Origin: Rhodobacteraceae bacterium EL53
GTDB taxonomy: Bacteria; Pseudomonadota; Alphaproteobacteria; Rhodobacterales; Rhodobacteraceae
Direction: 5' to 3'
DNA: 64,000 nucleotides
Assembly (NCBI GenBank): GCA_900313015.1
Contig: OMPR01000006.1
Span: forward strand, 149,438-213,437
The notes beneath the pieces were generated by a model. It did no database searches and had not been told where the DNA came from. It saw only the letters and a list, made by a program, of their open reading frames with translations. A program made the translations under genes and the position numbers. Below, one piece after another: positions 41,463 to 50,581 of this stretch. Position 1 is the stretch's first letter. Each line of letters starts with the position of its first letter.

Positions 41463-42779
41463 ATGACACAGACACGTGAACAATATGCCCTGATCGGGGC
41501 GGGTCCAATGGGCTTGGCTATGGCCAAGGTACTGACGGAACAAGGCATCCCGTTTCAGGGGTTTGAATTGCATTCAGATGTGGGCGGTCTGTGGGACATC
41601 GACGGACCCAATTCGACGATGTACGAGACAGCGCATTTGATCTCCTCCAAACGCATGACCGAATTCACCGGTTTCCCGATGGCAGATGATGTTGCCGAAT
41701 ACCCGTCGCATCGGGATCTCAAGCATTATTTTGGCGCCTTTGCCGATCATTTTGGATTGCGGGAACAATACCACTTCAACGCCAAAGTCACCCATGTGGA
41801 GCCGCTGGGTGGACCCGGCGAAGGATGGCGTGTTGACTGGTCTGATCCAGATGGGGATCACAGTGCCGAATTCGCCGGTGTGATGATCGCCAACGGTACC
41901 CTGACAGAACCCAACATCCCCGATTTCCCCGGTCAGTTCGACGGCGAGATGATCCACGCCTCGCAATATCGCTATGCCTCACAGTTTACAGACAAACGGG
42001 TGTTGATCGTTGGCGCGGGGAATTCCGGCTGTGATATCGCGGTGGATGCGATCCACCATGCCAAGCTGTGCGATTTGTCGATGCGGCGCGGATACTATTT
42101 CGTTCCAAAGTACGTATTTGGAAAACCTGCGGACACAATGGGCGGGTTGATCAAACTGCCCATGTGGCTCAAGCGCCGGATCGACGGGATGATCCTAAAG
42201 TGGTTTGTAGGGGAGCCACAGAAATATGGCTTCCCAAAACCGGATTACCAACTGTACGAAAGCCATCCGGTTGTGAACTCTCTGGTGCTGTATCATGCGG
42301 GCCACGGGGATCTGCGTATTCAACCCGACATCGAACGCTTAGATGGCAAGACCGTACATTTTCGTGATGGAAGTGTACAAAATTATGACATGATCCTGAC
42401 CGCTACCGGGTACAAGCTGCACTATCCGTTTATCGACCGGGACCTGTTGAACTGGCAAGGCGACGCCCCGCATCTGTACCTGAATGCCATTCATCCCGCG
42501 CGCGATGACTTGTTTGTTCTGGGCATGATCGAGGCCAGCGGTCTGGGATGGCAAGGGCGTCACGAACAGGCGGAAATGGTTGCCCGATATATCAAAGGGC
42601 TGTCCAACAACTGTCCTGTTGCAGCTGAATTAAAGGCCGAGAAATCTGCCGAATTCCAGCGCGCAACCGGCGGCATGCAGTATCTCAAACTGGCGCGGAT
42701 GGCCTATTACGTCGACAAGGCAACCTATCGCGGGGCAGTCACCGGTTGGATCAAGCGGCTGACGCAGGCCAAGTCATGA
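41463..42779 (+). CDS. Flavin-containing monooxygenase
   Basis: A 438-residue class B flavoprotein monooxygenase. The FAD motif is GAGPMG (12-17). The family fingerprint F-x-G-x3-H-x3-Y is present as FDGEMIHASQY, and the NADPH motif is VLIVGAGNSGCDIAVDA. It would oxygenate a nucleophilic nitrogen/sulfur centre or perform a Baeyer-Villiger insertion with NADPH and O2. The length fits the FMO group. Its stop overlaps the SBF transporter start by 4 bases, so it is coupled to uptake of its substrate or export of a product, plus two SDR enzymes downstream. Confidence 0.9.
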   Translation: MTQTREQYALIGAGPMGLAMAKVLTEQGIPFQGFELHSDVGGLWDIDGPNSTMYETAHLISSKRMTEFTGFPMADDVAEYPSHRDLKHYFGAFADHFGLREQYHFNAKVTHVEPLGGPGEGWRVDWSDPDGDHSAEFAGVMIANGTLTEPNIPDFPGQFDGEMIHASQYRYASQFTDKRVLIVGAGNSGCDIAVDAIHHAKLCDLSMRRGYYFVPKYVFGKPADTMGGLIKLPMWLKRRIDGMILKWFVGEPQKYGFPKPDYQLYESHPVVNSLVLYHAGHGDLRIQPDIERLDGKTVHFRDGSVQNYDMILTATGYKLHYPFIDRDLLNWQGDAPHLYLNAIHPARDDLFVLGMIEASGLGWQGRHEQAEMVARYIKGLSNNCPVAAELKAEKSAEFQRATGGMQYLKLARMAYYVDKATYRGAVTGWIKRLTQAKS

Positions 42780-43678
42780 CTGGCATTGATGATATCGCGC
42801 TGAACTTTTCGCCTGCGTCCCTGACGCTGTTAAATGCAATTCTGGCAATTGTGATGTTTTCCATCGCAATTGACCTGAAGCCCTCAGATTTCGACCGGCT
42901 GCGCCGCGCGCCAAAACCACTTTTGGCCGGGCTGATTTCTCAATTCCTGATCTTGCCCGTTTTGACCTTTGGTATGATTTTAGTGACGCAACCGCGCCCC
43001 TCTATCGCGCTAGGGCTGATCTTGGTTGCGGCTTGTCCGGGCGGGAACATCTCAAACTTCATCACCCATCGGGCTGGGGGCAACGCGGCCCTGTCTGTCT
43101 CAATGACGGCTTTTGCCACCATCGGGGCGATCCTGCTTACACCGCTGAACATTGCGCTGTGGGGCGGGCTCTATGCCCCGACCCGCGCCATTTTGCAGGA
43201 AACCCAGATTGACCCTGTTCAAATCGCCATAACCGTCAGCCTTATGCTGATCCTGCCCTTGGTTCTGGGCATGTATCTGAACCTGCATCGACCCAGCCTG
43301 ACCTTTCGGTTGCGCCGTCCGCTGCAACTGCTGTCTATGGGTATCTTTATCGCCTTTATCGTACTCGCTCTGGCGGCAAACTGGGAATTTTTCCTTGGTT
43401 TTGCCGGGGCAGTCGCCGGCCTTGTGATCCTTCACAACGCACTGGCACTGGGGGGCGGTTGGGCTGTGGCCACTCTGGCCCGGCTGTCCCCCTTTGATCG
43501 TCGCGCCATCACCATCGAAACCGGCATCCAGAATTCCGGTCTGGGTCTGGTTTTAATCTTTGCCTTTTTCAACGGCTTGGGCGGCATGGCTGTCGTGGCC
43601 GCGTTCTGGGGTATCTGGCACGCGATTTCGGGCCTTGTTCTTGCATCAATCTGGTCCCGGACGGAGGCCCGAAAATGA
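42776..43678 (+). CDS. Bile acid:sodium symporter (SBF)-family transporter
   Basis: A 300-residue inner-membrane protein with about 9-10 helices of the SBF/BASS family, sodium-coupled carriers of steroids, bile acids or other organic anions. The conserved ACPGGNISNFITHRAGGNAALSVSMTAF block near residues 95-122 is the sodium/substrate-site region. It starts within the FMO stop codon and ends within the epimerase start (ATGA overlaps on both sides). The organic substrate is unknown; linkage to FMO and SDR enzymes hints at a terpenoid or steroid-like compound. Confidence 0.88.
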   Translation: MTGIDDIALNFSPASLTLLNAILAIVMFSIAIDLKPSDFDRLRRAPKPLLAGLISQFLILPVLTFGMILVTQPRPSIALGLILVAACPGGNISNFITHRAGGNAALSVSMTAFATIGAILLTPLNIALWGGLYAPTRAILQETQIDPVQIAITVSLMLILPLVLGMYLNLHRPSLTFRLRRPLQLLSMGIFIAFIVLALAANWEFFLGFAGAVAGLVILHNALALGGGWAVATLARLSPFDRRAITIETGIQNSGLGLVLIFAFFNGLGGMAVVAAFWGIWHAISGLVLASIWSRTEARK

Positions 43679-44607
43679 CGCGTATTCTGATCACTGGGGC
43701 CGCTGGCATGGTCGGCAAGGCGCTTTTGCACGAACTGAGCGAACACACGGTTTTTGCCACTGATTTGCAGCCCCCCAGCCCCCTGCCAAATGGGGTCTCA
43801 TTTCATCGGATGGACGTGGCCACAAATGAACCTGAACGGGTTATCGCCAAGGTCAAACCTGACGTGATCGTTCATCTGGCCTCGATTGTGACCCCACCCA
43901 AAGGGACAGGTCGCGCGTTCGCCTATGCCGTAGATGTCGAAGGCACCCGCAAGGTTTTGGATGCAGCAATCGCGCATGGCGTAAAGCGGTTGGTTGTCAC
44001 CTCGTCCGGTGCTGCATACGGATACCACGCAGACAATCCCGTTCCGCTCAGGGAAACGGATGCTGTGCGGGGCAATCCAGAATTTGCCTATGCCGATCAC
44101 AAACGCCAAGTCGAAGAAATGCTGGCAAAAGCCCGAGATACCGCACCGCACCTCGAACAGGTCATTCTGAGAGTTGGAACAGTTTTGGGTCCCGGTACCG
44201 AGAACCAAATCACCGCCCTGTTTCACAAACCGCGTCTGCTTGCCTTGTATGGCAGCGAAAGCCCGTTTGTGTTCATCGCCACAAAGGATCTGACCCGTAT
44301 TCTGCACCGGGCTGCGACGGACGGCCCACCCGGCATCTTCAACGTCGCAGGCGATGGCGCAATGGGCGTCACCGATCTCGCCAAGGCAATGAACAAACCC
44401 GTTTTGCGCCTGCCTGTTTGGGTTTTGAAAGCGGCTCTGGCCATCGCGCACCCGCTGCGGCTGAGCCAATATGGACCAGAACAGGTGCGGTTCCTGCAAT
44501 ATCGCCCGGTTCTGGCCAACGACGCCCTGAAGGCTGAATTTGGGTACACCCCGGCGCAAACCAGCGCCGAAGTGTTTGAGAGTTGGAAAAGAGAAGCAAT
44601 ATCATGA
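43675..44607 (+). CDS. NAD-dependent epimerase/dehydratase (extended SDR)
   Basis: A 310-residue extended short-chain dehydrogenase/reductase. The NAD motif is ILITGAAGMVGKAL at the N-terminus and the catalytic Tyr-Lys pair is YADHK. Members oxidise or epimerise sugars, steroids or hydroxy-acyl compounds. It overlaps both neighbours by 4 bases, so it is tightly coupled to the SBF transporter and the classical SDR. Substrate unknown, but probably the compound brought in by the transporter or made by the monooxygenase. Confidence 0.88.
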   Translation: MTRILITGAAGMVGKALLHELSEHTVFATDLQPPSPLPNGVSFHRMDVATNEPERVIAKVKPDVIVHLASIVTPPKGTGRAFAYAVDVEGTRKVLDAAIAHGVKRLVVTSSGAAYGYHADNPVPLRETDAVRGNPEFAYADHKRQVEEMLAKARDTAPHLEQVILRVGTVLGPGTENQITALFHKPRLLALYGSESPFVFIATKDLTRILHRAATDGPPGIFNVAGDGAMGVTDLAKAMNKPVLRLPVWVLKAALAIAHPLRLSQYGPEQVRFLQYRPVLANDALKAEFGYTPAQTSAEVFESWKREAIS

Positions 44608-45362
44608 AAACAGCTGTCATTTCCGGAGGGGCCGGCGGGCTTGGCCAATCGCTGTCGACGCAATTGCAGGCCCAAGGGTGGCGGGTCATTCTGTTGGATC
44701 TAGATGTATCAGCTCTTTCCGAAACCGACACCCAATTGCCAATTCAGTGTGATCTGACCGATCCCACCCAATTGACCGAGGCCATGCAGAGCATTCTAAA
44801 ACACAGCCCCAGCTTAGATTTGGTTGTGTACAATGCCGGCATTACCCAAATCACCAGCTTTGCAGACAGTGACGACGCCGGTCATCGCAAGGTCTTTGAG
44901 ATAAACTATTTTGCAGCGGTCGAAATGGCACGGGCGCTTCTAGGTGCAGTGCGCGCGGCCAAAGGGACCCACTTGGCCATTTCATCCGTCGCAGGGTTTG
45001 CGCCCCTCTATCACCGCACCGCGTACGCAGCATCCAAACACGCGCTCGAAGGTTTTTTCAAATCGCTCCGCTCCGAAGAGAAGGTGCACGGTGTTCAAAC
45101 ATCTATCGCCGCACCCTCGTTTTTGGCCACCAATATTGGCAATGACCAAAGGCAACCTGACGGCACCGCCCGCCCCGGATCTGCAACCGATGGTGTGGAT
45201 TACATGAACCCTCAATCCGCAGCCACTGAGATCTTGCACGGTGTTGAAAAGGCGCGCCCAATGATTCCAATCGGCCGCATTGCCCGCATGGCATGGTGGA
45301 TCAACGGCGTCGCGCCCCGTCTGTATCAACGCTTGATGGAGCGTCAGATCGGCGGCACATAA
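44604..45362 (+). CDS. Short-chain dehydrogenase/reductase
   Basis: A 252-residue classical SDR. Features are VISGGAGGLGQ (cofactor motif), YNAGITQ in the NAG position, Ser in AISSVAG and the catalytic YAASK (Y-x3-K). It reduces a carbonyl or oxidises an alcohol with NAD(P)H. It is the last gene of the FMO operon, and its start overlaps the epimerase stop by 4 bases. The ATG at 44604 is preferred; an in-frame start 21 bases upstream lies inside the epimerase gene. Confidence 0.88.
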   Translation: MKTAVISGGAGGLGQSLSTQLQAQGWRVILLDLDVSALSETDTQLPIQCDLTDPTQLTEAMQSILKHSPSLDLVVYNAGITQITSFADSDDAGHRKVFEINYFAAVEMARALLGAVRAAKGTHLAISSVAGFAPLYHRTAYAASKHALEGFFKSLRSEEKVHGVQTSIAAPSFLATNIGNDQRQPDGTARPGSATDGVDYMNPQSAATEILHGVEKARPMIPIGRIARMAWWINGVAPRLYQRLMERQIGGT

Positions 45363-45530
45363 CCAATTCCGAGACCGTAATCTTTGCATTGCTACGTTGG
45401 TGACCCTTAAGGATCTTGGCCGAACGCGCTAAGACACCTTGCCCTTTGGCCCAAGCTTTGGTTTGTCTCACGTACAAATTTTCAGGGCTCATCCAGCGGG
45501 ACGGGTCTCAGCACGTAAGAGGGAAAACCA

Positions 45531-46403
45531 ATGGCAAAAGTCGCATTTCTGGGCCTGGGGGTCATGGGCTATCCAATGGCCGGGCATCTACAGGCCGCTG
45601 GCCACGACGTCACCGTCTTTAACCGCACCGCCGCCAAAGCCGAGGCTTGGGTGGCTGAACATGGGGGCACTATGGCGCTAACCCCAGAAGAGGCCACCAA
45701 AAGCGCGACCCTCGTGTTTGCCTGTGTTGGCAATGATGACGATCTGCGCATGGTTTGCACCGGTGAAGGCGGTGCGTTTCAGGGCATGGAGAATGGCGCG
45801 ATCTTTGTCGATCACACCACGGTCTCAGCCAAAGTTACAACCGAGCTTTATGCGGTAGGGCAAGACAAAGGCATCGCCTTTGTTGATGCGCCGATTTCTG
45901 GCGGACAAGCGGGGGCAGAAAATGCTGTTCTGTCAATCATGTGTGGCGGAGATCAAGCCGCTTATGACGCCGCTGAACCGGTGATGCAAATCTATTCCAA
46001 AATGTGCCGCCGTATCGGGGACAGTGGTGCCGGCCAAATGACCAAGATGTGCAACCAAATTGCCATCGCTGGTCTGGTGCAGGGCCTGTCAGAGGCGCTT
46101 CACTTTGCTGAAAAGGCGGGGTTGGACGGACGCTCGGTTGTCGAGGTGATCAGCCAAGGCGCTGCGGGCAGCTGGCAAATGGCAAACCGGTATGAGACCA
46201 TGCTGGATGACCATTTTGAGCACGGGTTTGCAGTCGATTGGATGCGCAAGGATTTGGGCATCTGTTTGGATACTGCAAATGAAACCGGGGCCTCGCTGCC
46301 AGTCACCGCTTTGGTCGATCAGTTTTACAAGGACGTTCAGAAACTGGGTGGTGGGCGCTGGGATACCTCGGCCCTGATCAAGCGACTGCGGGCGCTGGAC
46401 TAA
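45531..46403 (+). CDS. 3-hydroxyisobutyrate dehydrogenase-family oxidoreductase
   Basis: A 290-residue member of the beta-hydroxyacid dehydrogenase family. The cofactor motif is VAFLGLGVMGYPMAGHLQAAGHDVTVFNRT, followed by VDAPISGGQAGAENAVLSIMCGG (substrate-binding) and GAGQMTKMCNQ with the catalytic lysine. Family members oxidise 3-hydroxyisobutyrate or reduce tartronate semialdehyde and succinate semialdehyde. The gene ends 108 bases before the three-domain fusion gene. It may serve valine or related catabolism; there is no clear operon partner upstream. Confidence 0.88.
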   Translation: MAKVAFLGLGVMGYPMAGHLQAAGHDVTVFNRTAAKAEAWVAEHGGTMALTPEEATKSATLVFACVGNDDDLRMVCTGEGGAFQGMENGAIFVDHTTVSAKVTTELYAVGQDKGIAFVDAPISGGQAGAENAVLSIMCGGDQAAYDAAEPVMQIYSKMCRRIGDSGAGQMTKMCNQIAIAGLVQGLSEALHFAEKAGLDGRSVVEVISQGAAGSWQMANRYETMLDDHFEHGFAVDWMRKDLGICLDTANETGASLPVTALVDQFYKDVQKLGGGRWDTSALIKRLRALD

Positions 46404-46511
46404 GCTTTGGCTCCTTGCTGAAGGGCGCCGCGCTAGCAACGGCGCCATTCCATTTGAAGGTTTCGACAATAGCCATGTGCGGGGCGTCACAAGGCAACAA
46501 AGGACACATCC

Positions 46512-49500
46512 ATGAATCTGGATTTCTGGGCAGACTCTCTGCCGCGCACATGGGGTATTTCTGGCAAATTGACCCGGCTGGATGGGGAATATGACCTGAA
46601 CTTTCTTGTCGAAGCAACGAATGGCAAAGACTACGTATTGAAAGTCATGCGTGCCGGCTGCGCCGCCGATCTAGTTGATATGCAGATCAAAGCACTGGCC
46701 CATATCGCCGAATCCGCCCCTGGCCTGCCCTTTCCCAAGGTATTTCCCAGCCTGGGCGGCACGTCCTTGCCCGAACTGACTGACGAAGGAGGCCAAGCCC
46801 GGCTGGCATGGCTGCAGGAACGGCTTCCGGGGGACTGTTACGCAAAGGTGACGCCCAAATCGCAGAGCCTGATCCTGAAACTCGGTCGGGTGTTGGGCGC
46901 AACGGACCGCGCCCTGAAAGACTTCCGTCACGACGGGCTACACCGAGATTTCAAATGGGATCTGATGCAGGCTGGATGGGTTGGCGATGAGTTGACCGCC
47001 ATCACTGATCCACACCGCCAAGCGATGCTGCGTGAGATCACCAACGCCTTTACAGCGGTAAAACCCACATTAGAGAGCCTGCCGAAACAAGCGATCCACA
47101 ATGACGCGAACGATTACAACATTCTGATCGACGGTGATCTGGGCGAGGCCAAACAAGTGACCGGCCTGATCGACTTGGGCGACATGTGTGCCGCCCCGCG
47201 GGTCTGTGATCTGGCGATTGCAGGCGCCTATGTTGTTCTCGATCACCCGAACCCCGAGGCAGCGCTCGTTGCACTGGTCCAAGGGTATCACGCCGCTGCC
47301 CGTCTGAGCCCGCAAGAGATCGATCTGATCTGGCCGCTGTTGCAAATGCGTCTGGTCGTCTCAGTCGTCAACTCGACCCTGATGGCGATCGAAAACCCAG
47401 AAGACCCCTATGTCACCATTTCACAGGCCCCGGCTTGGCGGTTCCTCGAAAATCCCGCCGTGAATGGTGGTCTTATGTCGGCCCGCCTCAGGACCGCATG
47501 TTACATGCCTGTGACCGATGGCGCGGATCGCATTCACGCGTATCTGAACGCCCACCGGGGGGAATTTGCCCCCCTATTTGATCGCGACTTGAACGACGTG
47601 CCGATGGGGTCTCTATCGGTCGAAAACTCGACATGGCCGCAAAACCCGTTCCACATGCCCCTCAGTGAAGCGGCACAGGTTGGAGCCGAATTCGGCCCCG
47701 ATTGGTGGATGGGGTATTACAATGAACCGCGCCTGATCTACGCTGAACCGGGGTTCCGCAAAGGCCCATGGAAGGCCAGCGACAGACGTACCGTTCATCT
47801 GGCGGTCGATGTTTTTGCCCCTGCGGGGTCACTGTTGCATGCCCCGCTCAGCGGGCGGGTCGAGGCCATCGAAAACCGCACTGGTCATCTGGATTATGGT
47901 GGGGTTGTGATCCTGCATCATGAAACTCCCGAAGGGGATCCGTTCTATACCCTCTATGGTCATCTGGACCCAGAGGTGTGTGATCGTCTGAAACCCGGTG
48001 ATCCGGTGGCACAGGGTGCCACATTCTGCCGGTTGGGGGATGCCACGCAAAACGGTGGCTGGGCCCCGCATGTGCATTTCCAATTGGCGCTGACCACAGA
48101 TGGCATGCAAAACGACTGGCCCGGTGTCGGGGACCCCGATGAGATGTATCTGTGGCATGGGGTCTGCCCCAATCCTGCGGCCTTGCTGAACCTGCCAGAG
48201 GACAAAGTGTATTATCAGCCGGTCAACAAAGACGAGATCCTGCAAGGGCGGCACGATCACTTTGGCGGCAATCTGTCCCTCACCTATGATGATCCTGTCA
48301 TGTTGGTGCGCGGGTGGAAGCATCATATGTTTGATGAATGGGGTCGCCCCTATCTGGATGCGTACAACAACGTCCCCCATGTCGGGCACGCCCATCCCCG
48401 CATTCAGGCCGTCGCTGCGGATCAGTTGAAGCGAATGAATTCCAACACGCGATACCTGCACCCGGCACAAACCGCATTTGCTGACAAAATCATGTCGAAA
48501 CTCCCCGATCAGTTCGAGGTCTGTTTCTTTGTCAATTCCGGGACCGAGGCCAACGAATTGGCCCTACGCTTGGCCCGGGCCCATACTGGCGCCAAAGGGA
48601 TGGTGACACCAGATCACGGCTATCACGGGAACACCAATGCGGCGGTCGCGATATCCGCGTACAAATTCAACAAGCCGGGCGGCATTGGTCAGGCGGATTG
48701 GGTTGAGTTGGTCGAAGTCGCAGACGACTATCGCGGCAGTTTCAAACGGGACGACCCTGACCGGGCGCAGAAGTATGCGGAGCTTGTTGATCCCGCTATT
48801 GCGACCTTGCAAGAAAAAGGCCACGGAGTAGCCGGTTTCATTGCCGAGACTTTCCCTTCGGTTGGTGGGCAAATCATCCCTCCCAAAGGGTATTTGGCAA
48901 CGGTGTATGAAAAGATCCGCGCCGCTGGCGGGGTGTGCATTGCCGACGAAGTCCAAACCGGCCTTGGTCGACTTGGCGACCACTATTTTGGCTTTGAACA
49001 TCAAGGTGCCCTGCCCGACATCGTGGTGATGGGCAAACCCATTGGAAACGGTCATCCGCTGGGCGTGTTGGTGACAACCAAAGCCATCGCGGAAAGCTTT
49101 GACAACGGGATCGAGTTCTTTTCGACCTTTGGCGGCTCAACTTTGTCCTGCCGCATCGGCAAAGAAGTGTTGGACATCGTTGATGACGAAGGGTTGCAGG
49201 ACAATGCCCGCGAGATGGGCAATATTCTGATTTCCGGGCTGAAAGAGCTGGAAGCCGAATTTGGCTGCGTTGGGGATGTTCGGGGCATGGGGTTGTTTCT
49301 GGGCCTAGAACTGATCAACCCGGATGGGTCCGAAGGCACGGAAATCTGTAAATACGTTAAGAACCGCATGCGCGATCATCGTATCCTGATTGGCAGCGAA
49401 GGGCCCAAGGACAACATCCTGAAAATCCGTCCGCCACTGACGATCGAGCAAGAGGATGTAGAAATGATTCTAGTCACTCTGCGTGCGATTTTGGGTGAAG

Positions 49501-49571
49501 TTGGTGATTTTTCACCCGCTGCACCGGTTCCAGACCATCATCACCATCACGCCGGATGTGGGTGCTGCTGA
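46512..49571 (+). CDS. Three-domain fusion: APH-like kinase, M23 peptidase fold, class III aminotransferase
   Basis: A 1019-residue fusion. Residues about 1-350 are an aminoglycoside-phosphotransferase-like kinase with HNDANDYN (D198, N203) and IDLGD (D221). Residues about 400-570 are an M23/LytM-type metallopeptidase domain with H429, D433 and PHVHF (H520, H522), so zinc ligands look intact. Residues about 600-1000 are a class III PLP enzyme with DEVQTGLGR and PLP lysine K842 in GKPIGNGHPLG. The outer pair resembles hydroxylysine or ethanolamine kinase plus phospho-lyase (AGPHD1/AGXT2L) pairs. The chain ends HHHHH (1009-1013) and CGCC (1016-1019), a possible metal-binding tail. The exact substrate is unknown. 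There is no export signal. Confidence 0.88.
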   Translation: MNLDFWADSLPRTWGISGKLTRLDGEYDLNFLVEATNGKDYVLKVMRAGCAADLVDMQIKALAHIAESAPGLPFPKVFPSLGGTSLPELTDEGGQARLAWLQERLPGDCYAKVTPKSQSLILKLGRVLGATDRALKDFRHDGLHRDFKWDLMQAGWVGDELTAITDPHRQAMLREITNAFTAVKPTLESLPKQAIHNDANDYNILIDGDLGEAKQVTGLIDLGDMCAAPRVCDLAIAGAYVVLDHPNPEAALVALVQGYHAAARLSPQEIDLIWPLLQMRLVVSVVNSTLMAIENPEDPYVTISQAPAWRFLENPAVNGGLMSARLRTACYMPVTDGADRIHAYLNAHRGEFAPLFDRDLNDVPMGSLSVENSTWPQNPFHMPLSEAAQVGAEFGPDWWMGYYNEPRLIYAEPGFRKGPWKASDRRTVHLAVDVFAPAGSLLHAPLSGRVEAIENRTGHLDYGGVVILHHETPEGDPFYTLYGHLDPEVCDRLKPGDPVAQGATFCRLGDATQNGGWAPHVHFQLALTTDGMQNDWPGVGDPDEMYLWHGVCPNPAALLNLPEDKVYYQPVNKDEILQGRHDHFGGNLSLTYDDPVMLVRGWKHHMFDEWGRPYLDAYNNVPHVGHAHPRIQAVAADQLKRMNSNTRYLHPAQTAFADKIMSKLPDQFEVCFFVNSGTEANELALRLARAHTGAKGMVTPDHGYHGNTNAAVAISAYKFNKPGGIGQADWVELVEVADDYRGSFKRDDPDRAQKYAELVDPAIATLQEKGHGVAGFIAETFPSVGGQIIPPKGYLATVYEKIRAAGGVCIADEVQTGLGRLGDHYFGFEHQGALPDIVVMGKPIGNGHPLGVLVTTKAIAESFDNGIEFFSTFGGSTLSCRIGKEVLDIVDDEGLQDNAREMGNILISGLKELEAEFGCVGDVRGMGLFLGLELINPDGSEGTEICKYVKNRMRDHRILIGSEGPKDNILKIRPPLTIEQEDVEMILVTLRAILGEVGDFSPAAPVPDHHHHHAGCGCC

Positions 49572-49580
49572 CACGGAATG

Positions 49581-49606
49581 CCTCTGACCCAAAAGGTCAG
49601 AGGTTT
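49581..49606 (+). terminator. Terminator after the three-domain fusion gene
   Basis: CCTCTGACC (49581-49589) pairs perfectly with GGTCAGAGG (49595-49603) and is followed by TTT. It is 10 bases after the stop codon. Confidence 0.75.
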
Positions 49607-49645
49607 GCTAGGTGCTGAAAATTTCTGCAAAAAACTCAAACAGGC

Positions 49646-50119
49646 TTAGTGCACCACCGCTGTGTGCGGTCGGTGCGTCGCTTTTTGATAAGACTGTGGC
49701 TGCACCATGCGGCGCAGCGCCATTCCTAGTTTTTCAGACAGCCCCGCCAATGACGGCGCATAATCCGCACGCACAAGCAGAGACGCCATCAACATTGCAT
49801 CTTCGCGGTCCCCATCCGAGGCCGCGCCGATCATTTGTGCGAAACAGTTTTCATCTGCCCCGAGGCAAGAACAACTCAATCCGTGTCGGATCATGGGGCG
49901 ACGGCTGTATTTGGCGCACAGCATACAGATCTGTTCCAGCGTCACCATCGCGGCACGCCCTTGCTCTGTTCCCAGTGCAAGGTTGAAATCGCTGGCTGCA
50001 TCATCACGGCCGTGCGCGCCGTCACTCCACAGCCGCAGATACATCACCGCCCCTGCTTCGACGGGGGCAAGATCTGCAAGGCGGCCAACAGCCGCCCCGC
50101 CACGATTCGATGAACTCAT
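49646..50119 (-). CDS. Uncharacterised 157-residue protein coupled to hemP
   Basis: A 157-residue predicted cytoplasmic protein that I do not recognise. It starts inside the last codons of the hemin-uptake gene (4-base overlap), so it is cotranslated with HemP. The middle holds a cluster of cysteines (ICMLCAKYSRRP ... CSCLGADENC), which could bind a metal or an iron-sulfur cluster, and helical segments without membrane stretches. Position suggests a role in iron or haem response. Confidence 0.6.
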   Translation of the reverse strand: MSSSNRGGAAVGRLADLAPVEAGAVMYLRLWSDGAHGRDDAASDFNLALGTEQGRAAMVTLEQICMLCAKYSRRPMIRHGLSCSCLGADENCFAQMIGAASDGDREDAMLMASLLVRADYAPSLAGLSEKLGMALRRMVQPQSYQKATHRPHTAVVH

Positions 50120-50286
50120 TTCGTCAGGATCAGCTTGCCAGCGCGCGTGATGCGCAATGTATAAAGTTGATCACCCAGCTCAATATGCGCCAGATTTCCA
50201 CCTTTGGTCAGCTCTTCGGCCCGGTGTGCCGGTAACAGTGAAGTAATAGGGTAACCTTGGGTCGGGGTTGGGTTCTGGATATTCAT
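50116..50286 (-). CDS. hemP: Hemin uptake protein HemP/HmuP
   Basis: A 56-residue protein whose C-terminal half (IELGDQLYTLRITRAGKLILTK) is the signature of the HemP/HmuP family, small proteins needed for haem-uptake gene expression in alpha- and betaproteobacteria. AGGAGATGATCCT precedes the ATG at 50286, and this start fits the usual 50-65-residue size better than a longer reading. It is cotranscribed with the 157-residue gene (overlap of 4 bases). The 295-base AT-rich gap upstream probably holds an iron-responsive promoter. No haem transporter genes are in the window. Confidence 0.85.
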   Translation of the reverse strand: MNIQNPTPTQGYPITSLLPAHRAEELTKGGNLAHIELGDQLYTLRITRAGKLILTK

Positions 50287-50581
50287 AGGATCATCTCCTG
50301 AGCGATGGGCAGGGGTACACAAAGCGCTGGCCGAACGGTTCTGTTTTGATGAAACGGTCATGAATTCAGCACTTTGCATCGGGTCAACTGGTCTAAATAG
50401 TTTAGGTTTATCTAATCTGGCTTACCCGGTCCGATGTGGGTTGGCTGACGTTCTATGTGTAATCTGACAAAAATAGTAAGGTACTGTCAACCCCAAAGCG
50501 TATGCTTTCAATACATGTTTAAATGTCTCATTGTCATTCACATCTATGAATGCGAGAATTTATAGAAAGAGGAGAGGCTGT
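50287..50581. promoter_or_regulatory. Divergent promoter region of hemP and the beta-lactamase-fold gene
   Basis: This 295-base gap is AT-rich from about 50390 and lies between hemP (minus) and an exported hydrolase gene (plus). A partial dyad, AAAGC-GTAT-GCTTT (50495-50508), lies in the hydrolase-proximal part. A stretch around 50390-50425 (TCTAAATAGTTTAGGTTTATCTAATC) has repeated TTTAG/CTAAA elements that could form an iron-regulator site. No known box was matched with certainty. Confidence 0.35.

Noticed and set aside
49535..49571. Possible vector-derived polyhistidine tag
   Set aside because: The five His codons are followed by A-G-C-G-C-C and a normal stop and terminator, with mixed His codons and native flanking sequence. 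It looks natural.
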